Program-made: the position numbers and the translations under genes | Shown here: one piece after another, positions 1 through 5,921 of the stretch | Layout of the letters: each line of letters begins with the position of its first letter | Position numbering within the stretch: the stretch's first letter is position 1 | Notes under the pieces: generated by a model | The model's database searches: none | Told to the model about the DNA's origin: nothing | The model's input: only the letters and a program-made list of their open reading frames with translations | Assembly: GCA_016875595.1 (NCBI GenBank) | Contig: VGPI01000048.1 | Span: 1 to 11,637, forward strand | Length of the DNA stretch: 11,637 bases | From: Candidatus Cloacimonadota bacterium | GTDB lineage: Bacteria > Cloacimonadota > Cloacimonadia > Cloacimonadales > Cloacimonadaceae | Reading direction: 5' to 3'

Positions 1-114
1 GATATGGGTGGGGATTACCAACGCTTTTATTCCCAATAGATCAAAGATCAGACGGCGTCGGGGCGATGCCGAAGCAAGGAGAACCTTTTTGTCTTTTAGT
101 ATGTTGTGAATCAT
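1..114 (-). CDS. maf: Maf family nucleotide pyrophosphatase, N-terminal part (runs off left edge)
   Basis: Reading the minus strand from the ATG at 114 gives 38 codons open to the window edge. The peptide contains KVLLASASPRRRLIFDLLGI, with the Maf signature ASASPRR at residues 14-20 in the expected N-terminal place. Maf proteins hydrolyse non-canonical or modified nucleoside triphosphates (dTTP/UTP or m7GTP types) in the cytoplasm and were first linked to septum formation. Only the N-terminus is present, so the substrate subtype cannot be told. The start is uncertain: no good Shine-Dalgarno precedes 114, and an in-frame TTG lies at 120. The gene diverges from serC across about 140 bp. The signature is strong enough that the family call is secure. 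Confidence 0.9.
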   Translation of the reverse strand, partial: MIHNILKDKKVLLASASPRRRLIFDLLGIKALVIPTHI

Positions 115-138
115 AATCAATTACCGTGTGGCATGAAG

Positions 139-167
139 TTGATTGGTGATTATCAGTCAACTAAATT
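139..167 (+). promoter_or_regulatory. Candidate sigma70-like promoter for serC
   Basis: In the divergent maf-serC gap, TTGATT (139-144) is followed after 17 nt by TAAATT (162-167). This resembles a -35/-10 pair with ideal spacing but imperfect boxes. It would give a leader of roughly 80 nt before the serC start. This is a guess from pattern only; no equally good box was seen for maf. Confidence 0.25.
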
Positions 168-252
168 CTGCCGACCCAAAGAAATTCCTTGCCTAAAAGA
201 CAGCCCACAGAAAATCTTGTTTCATAAATCAAACCCATATAGGAGAAAGAAA

Positions 253-1338
253 ATGGAAAGAGTGCACAACTTTAACGCCGGACCAGCGGTTTTACCCGAA
301 GAGGTACTGCTGGAAGCACAAGCAGACCTTTTTAATTACAAGGGATTGGGGCTATCCGTAATGGAGATGAGCCACCGCAGCAAGGAATATCAAGAGATCA
401 TTGATGAGACCAACGCTGCCGTCAAACGGATACTGGGAATCGGAGAAGATTTTGAAGTGCTCTTCCTGCAAGGGGGAGCAAGCTTGCAATTCCTCATGGT
501 ACCGATGAACTTTGCCTTTGACAGCAAGGAAGCCAACTACATCAATACCGGTCAATGGGCTACCAAAGCTCTGAAAGAAGCCAAGAAGATCGGGAAAAAA
601 GTCCACGTCGCTGCTACTTCCGAAGACCGGAATTTTTCTTATATTCCCAAGACCTGGACACTTTCGGACAATCCTTCCTATCTGCATATCACCAATAACA
701 ACACGATCTTTGGCACCGAATGGAAGATCGATCCCGCCACTCCGGCGGACGTTCCCCTGATCGCTGATATGTCATCAAACTTCATGAGCAAGCCGATCGA
801 GATGGACAAGTATGACCTGATCTATGCCGGTGCTCAAAAGAACGTCGGACCCAGTGGTACTGTGGTTGTGATCATCCGCAAATCCCTCCTCGAGCAGTCG
901 ATTACCAATCTTCCCACCATGCTGGACTATAAGATCCATGCCAAAAACGGATCCATGTATAATACTCCCGCCACCTTTACGATTTATATGATCGGTCTGG
1001 TGATGAAGTGGATCGAAGGTTACGGCGGTCTGGCAAAGATCGAACAAAGCAACATTGCCAAAGCCAAATACATCTATGATGCGATCGATCATTCCGATGG
1101 CTTTTACAAGGGAACCGTGGATATAGAAGACCGCTCCCTGATGAACATCACCTTCCGTCTGCCCAGTGAAGAACTGGAAGAGCAATTGATCAAAGAAGCC
1201 AAAAAAGCCGGTATGATCGGACTGAAAGGACACCGAGACGTCGGCGGATGCCGTGCTTCGACCTATAACGCCCTACCACTGAAAGCAGCGCATGACCTGG
1301 CTGAATTTATGAAGCTCTTCAGCCAGAAGAACGGTTAA
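253..1338 (+). CDS. serC: Phosphoserine aminotransferase
   Basis: This PLP enzyme converts 3-phosphohydroxypyruvate and glutamate to phosphoserine in serine synthesis; in many bacteria it also acts in the PLP pathway. The 361-aa product matches the usual length of about 360. Visible family landmarks are the N-terminal NFNAGPAVLPEEVL, GLSVMEMSHRSKEY, the LQGGASLQF phosphate-binding turn, the PLP lysine K196 in AGAQKNVGPSG, TPATFTIYMIGLVMKWI, and the C-terminal GHRDVGGCRASTYNALP. The frame is open further upstream to a GTG at 106, but ATG 253 is preferred: AGGAGA lies at 241-246, six bases before it, and family homology begins there. The extra 49 residues would also run antisense into maf. The gene stands alone, closed by a terminator. 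Confidence 0.97.
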   Translation: MERVHNFNAGPAVLPEEVLLEAQADLFNYKGLGLSVMEMSHRSKEYQEIIDETNAAVKRILGIGEDFEVLFLQGGASLQFLMVPMNFAFDSKEANYINTGQWATKALKEAKKIGKKVHVAATSEDRNFSYIPKTWTLSDNPSYLHITNNNTIFGTEWKIDPATPADVPLIADMSSNFMSKPIEMDKYDLIYAGAQKNVGPSGTVVVIIRKSLLEQSITNLPTMLDYKIHAKNGSMYNTPATFTIYMIGLVMKWIEGYGGLAKIEQSNIAKAKYIYDAIDHSDGFYKGTVDIEDRSLMNITFRLPSEELEEQLIKEAKKAGMIGLKGHRDVGGCRASTYNALPLKAAHDLAEFMKLFSQKNG

Positions 1339-1365
1339 GCCACCACAGGAATGAGAAAAGACAAT

Positions 1366-1406
1366 GTGCCTGTCTTGCCGGTCATGACAAGGCAGGCATT
1401 TTATTC
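1366..1406 (+). terminator. Rho-independent terminator after serC
   Basis: A 12-bp stem pairs 1366-1377 (GTGCCTGTCTTG) with 1388-1399 (CAAGGCAGGCAT), with G-T wobbles only, and closes a 10-nt loop. It is followed by TTTATTC. It sits 28 nt after the serC stop and just before the exbB ribosome binding site, so it should separate serC from the operon downstream. Some read-through is possible, since no convincing promoter was found in the short gap. Confidence 0.8.
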
Positions 1407-1419
1407 ATAAAGGAGTGCA

Positions 1420-2046
1420 ATGACAATCATACATCTGTTTACCCGGGGCGGAATACTGATGTATATACTGCTCGTCGTCTCGATGATCGCAGTGACCATC
1501 GTCATCCGTAAATACCGCCAATTAAGCCAAATCCGGCGCATGAATAACCGTCTTAACGACCGGTTACATCAACAAGACCGCCTGGACAACATGGCTGGAA
1601 TCATCAAAGTATATGGACAGGAAAGCCCATTGGGGATCATGCTCGGAAAACTATTCCTTTCCACCGAGGCCGACCTGCCATTGCTGCGGGAAAGAATGGA
1701 AGCCAGTGCCGCCCATGAGATTCACAATCTGGAAAAGGGTTATGGCTGGCTCTCCACCTTTGCTGCCGTCGCGCCGTTGATCGGGTTTCTGGGCACGGTC
1801 ATGGGCATGGTAAGAGTTTTCATGAATATCCAGACCCAAAGCACCAGCGGGGTGGATATCAATATCCTTGCCGGGGGTATCTGGGAAGCTTTACTGACCA
1901 CGATCGGTGGTCTGATTGTGGGGATCATAGCAATCATCTTCTATAACGACCTGGTTCAACGCCTGGAGGACCTGACCAAAGAGATGCAGGAACAGGCAAT
2001 GGAATATCTGGTGAGATACACCCACCTGAAGCAGAAGGATAGATAA
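1420..2046 (+). CDS. MotA/TolQ/ExbB-family proton channel subunit
   Basis: This is an inner-membrane subunit that, with the ExbD/TolR-like partner, uses the proton gradient to drive a TonB- or TolA-type transducer. The 208-aa protein has TM1 at about residues 11-29, a cytoplasmic region, TM2 at about 111-134 carrying the family signature APLIGFLGTVMGMVRVF, and TM3 at about 156-175 with LLTTIGGLIVGIIAI. AAAGGAG lies just before the ATG. It is the first gene of a six-gene run, with exbD-like 5 nt downstream and a tonB-like gene after that. The partner genes favour an ExbB role over TolQ, but the sequence alone does not settle this, so no symbol is given. Confidence 0.93.
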   Translation: MTIIHLFTRGGILMYILLVVSMIAVTIVIRKYRQLSQIRRMNNRLNDRLHQQDRLDNMAGIIKVYGQESPLGIMLGKLFLSTEADLPLLRERMEASAAHEIHNLEKGYGWLSTFAAVAPLIGFLGTVMGMVRVFMNIQTQSTSGVDINILAGGIWEALLTTIGGLIVGIIAIIFYNDLVQRLEDLTKEMQEQAMEYLVRYTHLKQKDR

Positions 2047-2051
2047 GATCA

Positions 2052-2462
2052 ATGCTGATCAAGACCTCCAAGAAAAAGATCTCAACCACCATTCTAATCT
2101 CGATGACCGACGTCATATTTCTCTTGATTATCTTCCTGCTGATCGCTTCCAATTTCGCTTCCCAGACGGGATTGCCCATTCGTCTGCCTGGTTCTCATTC
2201 CGCCGTCAGGCAGACGCATCAGGTCATTCAGATCGTTTATGCCAGTCCGGAAAATATCCTCTTTATGGGCAAAAAGACCGATCTTGAGAACCTGAAAGAC
2301 CACCTGGCAAAGCACTTTGAATCGAGGGAACAGGTAGTCAGATTATCTGCCGATCAACAGACCTCGTTACAGTCAATAATCGAGGTCATGGACATCATCC
2401 GCTCAGCCGGTTATGATCGCATCTTCGTAGCCACGGAAGCCATCAAGCCCAATCAGCCATGA
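2052..2462 (+). CDS. ExbD/TolR-family biopolymer transport protein
   Basis: The 136-aa protein has the standard layout: a short basic cytoplasmic N-terminus, a single TM helix (about residues 14-34) and a periplasmic domain. The helix opens with SMTDVIFLLIIFLL. D20 is the conserved membrane aspartate needed for proton coupling in this family. The periplasmic part ends with SLQSIIEVMDIIRSAGYDRIFVAT, matching the end of ExbD/TolR domains. A possible AAGGA lies 12 nt upstream of the ATG. The stop overlaps the next start by 4 bases (ATGA), indicating translational coupling to the tonB-like gene and a fixed ratio of the three subunits. Confidence 0.93.
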   Translation: MLIKTSKKKISTTILISMTDVIFLLIIFLLIASNFASQTGLPIRLPGSHSAVRQTHQVIQIVYASPENILFMGKKTDLENLKDHLAKHFESREQVVRLSADQQTSLQSIIEVMDIIRSAGYDRIFVATEAIKPNQP

Positions 2463-2554
2463 AGAAATACCTGCTTTCGCTAAAGACCCCGGAAGCCGTC
2501 TCAGCCATGAAGAAATACCTGCCTTTGCTCAAAACCCCGGAAGCAGTCTCGGTG
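2459..2554 (+). repeat. 48-bp in-frame tandem duplication at the tonB-like start
   Basis: Two adjacent 48-bp copies (2459-2506 and 2507-2554) agree at 40 of 48 positions by my count. They encode MKKYLLSLKTPEAVSA and MKKYLPLLKTPEAVSV. Both copies begin with a potential ATG start, each preceded by TCAGCC. Four of the differences are synonymous, which suggests the duplication is not recent. Confidence 0.95.
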
Positions 2555-3199
2555 ATGATTCACCTGGTGTTTTTTTTATTGCTGGCGTTGATCGTGATCA
2601 AGCCACAGGAATTGATCCAGTGGCATAGTTTTGAGTGGCAATCGGAACTGCCGGAAGAAAAAGCCCCCGGTGCCTATGCCATGCAACCCGGAAAGCAAAG
2701 TTCACCTCGCCGGGAGACAATACCGCAGACCCCGGTGAAACAGAAGAGTCCCAGCCCGGAAGTCCGTAGTGAGACCTCACCGGCACAGACACCCGTCCAA
2801 AGCGATCTGATCGACCCGGTTCACAATCCGGAAACTCAACCGACCCGACCCACGCTGCCTCAGGTCAGACCAGGTATCCATCGCCCGGGAACGGTTCAAA
2901 GTGAAGGCCGCTCCGGCGGAGACGGTGAATTTGGCGATATTCTCGACAGCGACGATATCGAAGTTGTCCATCGCGTAAAACCAACCGTCGAGGTCCAGGA
3001 ATTCGGCTCGGTCACGCTGAATTTCCGCCTCAGGTCCAATGGTACCGTCGATCCTTTTTCCATTATCGTGCTGGGTTTTGATCGCGGGGTTTATGGCACT
3101 GCCTCTGAGGACGCCCTGAAGAAGTGGCGCTTCCGCTTCAAGGGCAGAATCAATTCCAGCCGTGTTTACCAGATTACTTTCAAATTCATCCCCCAATAA
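2459..3199 (+). CDS. TonB-like energy transducer
   Basis: The 246-aa protein probably spans the periplasm and passes ExbB/ExbD energy to outer-membrane receptors. It has a cytoplasmic N-terminus with a duplicated 16-residue segment (1-16 and 17-32), a TM helix at about 33-50, a Pro/Ser/Thr/Gln-rich linker (about 70-150), and a C-terminal domain (about 170-246). That domain includes FGSVTLNFRLRSNGTVDP and DALKKWRFRF, the usual pattern of TonB C-terminal domains. The first ATG overlaps the exbD-like stop; ATG 2507, at the second repeat copy, is an alternative start that would still leave a full transducer. A TolA-like role is possible but less likely. The usual YP motif at the start of the C-terminal domain is not evident. 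Confidence 0.85.
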   Translation: MKKYLLSLKTPEAVSAMKKYLPLLKTPEAVSVMIHLVFFLLLALIVIKPQELIQWHSFEWQSELPEEKAPGAYAMQPGKQSSPRRETIPQTPVKQKSPSPEVRSETSPAQTPVQSDLIDPVHNPETQPTRPTLPQVRPGIHRPGTVQSEGRSGGDGEFGDILDSDDIEVVHRVKPTVEVQEFGSVTLNFRLRSNGTVDPFSIIVLGFDRGVYGTASEDALKKWRFRFKGRINSSRVYQITFKFIPQ

Positions 3200-3203
3200 A
3201 GCC

Positions 3204-4025
3204 ATGATTACTTCTGACCATCACAATCTCATACTGATGGGAATCCTCAATGTAACGCCCGATTCCTTTTTCGATGGCGGGTCTTACTTTGATGATGCCT
3301 CCATCTCCGCTCAGATCGATAAACTCATCGGCTCCGGTGCCGACTTGATTGATCTTGGTGCCGAATCTACCCGTCCCGGTTCATTTCCGGTCTCGGAGGA
3401 AGAAGAAATACGCCGGATCCTTCCCACTCTGAAAGCGATCCGGGAACGCTCTGATATCCCAGTTTCTTTGGACACCCGCAAAGCTATTGTGGCAAAACAA
3501 GCCGCCTGTTACGGGATCAATATGATCAATGATATCTCCGCTTTGCGCTTTGATCCTGAAATGGTCAGTGTCTTGCGGGATGATTCCCGTCTTGACCTAG
3601 TGATCGTGCATTGCCAGGGCGAACCAGCCACCATGCAACGTGATCCCCACTACCTTGACGTCATCCATGAGATCAGGGAGTTCTTCATGGAAAGGATCAG
3701 TTTCTGTGAAATGAATGGCATTTCTCACAAGCGGATCATCATCGATCCGGGTATCGGTTTTGGCAAGAACCTGCACCACAACCTACTGATAATCAGTCAC
3801 CTCGACCAATTCAAGGATCTGGGCGTACGCCTGATGCTGGGGGCATCCCGCAAGCGCTTCATCCATGACCTGTTCCCCACTCCCGTTGGCGACCGTTTGC
3901 CCGGAACCCTCGCCACTGCTATCTTTGCCCTCAGATCCGGCGTGGATTACCTGCGGGTGCATGACGTGGCAGAGCATCGCCAGTTCCTGACAATCTACAA
4001 TGCTATAGAACAAATGGAACGCTGA
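3204..4025 (+). CDS. folP: Dihydropteroate synthase
   Basis: This cytoplasmic TIM-barrel enzyme condenses hydroxymethyl-dihydropterin pyrophosphate with p-aminobenzoate in folate synthesis. The 273-aa product has all main motifs: GILNVTPDSFFDGG (13-26), DLGAESTRPGS (50-60), VSLDTRK (87-93), INDISALRF (108-116), the pterin-binding DPGIGFGK (181-188), GASRKRFI (213-220) and RVHDV (251-255). The loop HCQGEPATMQ has Cys where HMQG is common. ATG 3204 is chosen because it follows the tonB-like stop by 4 nt; the frame is open upstream to 3162, but that stretch overlaps tonB. It sits 1 nt from cdaA, an arrangement known from Bacteroidetes and other groups. Confidence 0.97.
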   Translation: MITSDHHNLILMGILNVTPDSFFDGGSYFDDASISAQIDKLIGSGADLIDLGAESTRPGSFPVSEEEEIRRILPTLKAIRERSDIPVSLDTRKAIVAKQAACYGINMINDISALRFDPEMVSVLRDDSRLDLVIVHCQGEPATMQRDPHYLDVIHEIREFFMERISFCEMNGISHKRIIIDPGIGFGKNLHHNLLIISHLDQFKDLGVRLMLGASRKRFIHDLFPTPVGDRLPGTLATAIFALRSGVDYLRVHDVAEHRQFLTIYNAIEQMER

Positions 4026-4026
4026 A

Positions 4027-4773
4027 GTGAACATCCTCATCCCCCAATTCAAAGACGTCGTGGACATCATTCTGATCGCCTTCCTGATCTATCAAGCGCT
4101 ATTGATGGTCAGGCGTTCCGGCGGTTATCAGGTCTTGCTGGGTCTGGTCTTTATCTTTGTGCTCTATTTTCTTGCACTGGTGCTGGAATTGAAGATGGTA
4201 TCCGGGATCCTGAATGCCTTCCGCAGTTTATGGCTCCTGGCGTTGATCATTCTCTTCCAGCCGGAGATCAGATCACTCCTTGCCAAATTCAATGTCACTC
4301 AGGAGATCACCACCGCCTTCAAGCGTCGTGAAAGGTCATCTTTCTCCGGTGCTTTAATCGATGCCATCTCCGCCATGTCCTTCCGCAAAATCGGAGCCCT
4401 GATCGTGATTGAGACCAGGCGTAAACTCAATGACCTGATCCATGGTGGTGAGACCATTGATGCCGCGATCACCTTAAGTTTGATCCTGACCATCTTCAAT
4501 CCCCTCTCCATCCTGCATGACGGAGCTATCGTTATTCGTAATGGCAGGATAGTTGCCGCAAAAGTCCTGCTTCCCCTGTCCAAAAATCCCGATTACGTTA
4601 AGAAATTTGGCACCCGCCACCTGGCTGGGGTGGGCATTACTGAAAATAGCGATGCCATCGCCATCATCGTCTCCGAACAGACCGGACAGATCTCGGTCGC
4701 CCAAGGCGGTATCATCCAACAGGATGTCGCCTTTGAAGAACTGATGCAGATCATCACTGATGCCTCCAAATGA
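4027..4773 (+). CDS. cdaA: Membrane diadenylate cyclase (CdaA type)
   Basis: This enzyme makes cyclic di-AMP from two ATP at the inner membrane. The 248-aa product has the CdaA layout: three N-terminal TM helices (about 11-27, 35-53, 62-77), the conserved FQPEIRSLL turn (77-85), and a C-terminal DAC domain. The catalytic DGA is present at 165-167 (LHDGAIVI). The second signature, normally RHR in GTRHRA, reads GTRHLAGVGITE here: R197, H198, L199. The start is a GTG one base after the folP stop. The stop overlaps coaE by 14 nt. The fold assignment is firm. Activity is likely but not certain given the altered motif. Confidence 0.93.
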   Translation: MNILIPQFKDVVDIILIAFLIYQALLMVRRSGGYQVLLGLVFIFVLYFLALVLELKMVSGILNAFRSLWLLALIILFQPEIRSLLAKFNVTQEITTAFKRRERSSFSGALIDAISAMSFRKIGALIVIETRRKLNDLIHGGETIDAAITLSLILTIFNPLSILHDGAIVIRNGRIVAAKVLLPLSKNPDYVKKFGTRHLAGVGITENSDAIAIIVSEQTGQISVAQGGIIQQDVAFEELMQIITDASK

Positions 4774-5386
4774 TCGTCCCCTCCTCATCGGGATAACCGG
4801 TGGGATCGGTTGTGGCAAATCCACCGTCTGTGACCTGATTGCAGTCCGGTATCCTGTCATTAGTGCCGATCTCATCGCCAAGTCATTCCTCTCCGATCCT
4901 GCCATTCGCCGAATCCTGATCCAGCGCTGGGGCAATGAGATCTACAATGTTGACAAGCCCCGCTTTGACCAGATCGCCCGGATCGTCTTCCAGAACCGTG
5001 AAGACCTCGAATTCCTCAATTCTATCATTCATCCTCTTGTCCTCCATCGGTTCCAGGAATTAGTCGATACATCCACGGAAAAAGTTCTCTGCTTTGAAAT
5101 CCCGCTCCTCTTTGAAGCTGGACTGAATCACTGTTTTGACTTTATCGTCACCGTCTGGTGTCATCTCATGATCCAGTTGGAACGCGCTCTTATTCGGCAT
5201 TACGCCTCTCCCGAAAGCATTAAAGCCCGGCTTGACACGCAGATGAGCCAGGATGATAAACGCCGGCGATCAGACCTGTGTCTTGAAAACAATGAGGACA
5301 AGGACAAACTCCGGGAGCAGGTCGATATGTTCCTATTACTGATCCCTTCCATTCCTTTCCGTTCAATCAGATCTTTTTCCGCTTGA
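4760..5386 (+). CDS. coaE: Dephospho-CoA kinase
   Basis: This enzyme phosphorylates the 3'-OH of dephospho-CoA, the last step of CoA synthesis, in the cytoplasm. The 208-aa product fits the family size. It has a P-loop GGIGCGKST (14-22), the SADLIAKSF segment (35-43) equivalent to the usual DAD motif, IIHPLV (89-94), FEIPLLFEAGL (112-122), and a C-terminal RRSDLCLENNED matching the usual AD-xxx-NxG region. The first ATG lies inside the end of cdaA (14-nt overlap), giving translational coupling. It is the last gene of the operon. No ordinary terminator was seen directly after the stop; the large palindrome about 200 bp downstream may serve. Confidence 0.95.
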   Translation: MPPNDRPLLIGITGGIGCGKSTVCDLIAVRYPVISADLIAKSFLSDPAIRRILIQRWGNEIYNVDKPRFDQIARIVFQNREDLEFLNSIIHPLVLHRFQELVDTSTEKVLCFEIPLLFEAGLNHCFDFIVTVWCHLMIQLERALIRHYASPESIKARLDTQMSQDDKRRRSDLCLENNEDKDKLREQVDMFLLLIPSIPFRSIRSFSA

Positions 5387-5921
5387 TCCCGAATCTGAAT
5401 TCAATTCATTGCAGGTCAATGTCTTGCCTGTAAGCTAATCCTCAATGCCACCGACACAGTAGGTTTGTTGCATCAGCACCGCTTGACCATTCGAATGACA
5501 TGGTCTCTTCGTAGAAACGCTTCCGTCTTTAAGACGGTTCAATCTGCTACAATAATTCCATTTGTAACTTTAGTCATTTACCCGGCTCCTCCCTGCTTGA
5601 TCACCTTAGTATAACCTTAGTATAACCTTACGATCGTAAGGTTATACTAAGGTTATACTAAGGTGATCAAGCAGGGAGGAACCTTGGCTGTTAAACAGCA
5701 TTCTTGAACAAACCGGTGGAATAAATCAGGATAATGGTGGGGCTCCATCCATCGGGTGGCGGGCAGAAAAGATCATCCACCAGAATGCTTAGCATGGTGC
5801 TTTATGTGGACACTCATTCCTTGGAACCAGCTTCATCAAAGGTCTTGTTATCCGTTGGTCTTATGGCACTGAGGACATGAGTTCGACAAGCCGTCCCGGG
5901 ATAGGGATAGTTAATATGTTC
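5387..5921. other. Non-coding gap between convergent coaE and barrel gene
   Basis: No gene is supported in these 535 bases. The gap holds a large palindrome (5584-5683, listed separately), a tiny hairpin at 5523-5537 (CCGTC/GACGG), and an imperfect hairpin near 5774-5795 with arms CACC-ATGC and GCAT-GGTG. The last has a T-rich stretch some bases away on the minus-strand side and could be a weak terminator for the leftward barrel gene. Short open stretches exist on both strands but are broken by stops. Confidence 0.6.
5584..5683. repeat. 100-bp spacerless palindrome with internal 11-bp repeats
   Basis: The sequence is self-complementary about the centre CGA|TCG (5633/5634). Two 50-base arms match with a single mismatch (5586 against 5681), and pairing stops at 5583/5684. 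Inside the left arm, CCTTAGTATAA occurs twice in tandem (5604-5614, 5615-5625) and then partly (CCTTA, 5626-5630); the right arm mirrors this. In RNA it would form a very long hairpin whichever strand is transcribed. It lies between convergent genes, so a bidirectional terminator or an insulated repeat element are the natural readings; function is inferred only. Confidence 0.95.

Noticed and set aside
106..252. N-terminal extension of serC to the GTG at 106
   Set aside because: The family homology and a good ribosome binding site both point to ATG 253, and the extra stretch runs antisense over the maf start.
4474..4935. 153-codon minus-strand open frame
   Set aside because: It is a shadow of cdaA and coaE, both of which carry clear motifs on the plus strand.
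5584..5683. Palindrome as a fold-back sequencing or amplification chimera
   Set aside because: Pairing ends cleanly at 5583/5684 and one internal mismatch exists, whereas a fold-back would keep mirroring unique flanking sequence. Raw reads would still be worth a look.
5848..5893. Minus-strand peptide with a CPQCHKTNG zinc-ribbon-like motif, suggestive of a transposase N-terminus
   Set aside because: It is followed at once by stops in the same frame, and no further transposase motif or terminal repeat was seen; too short to call even as a remnant.
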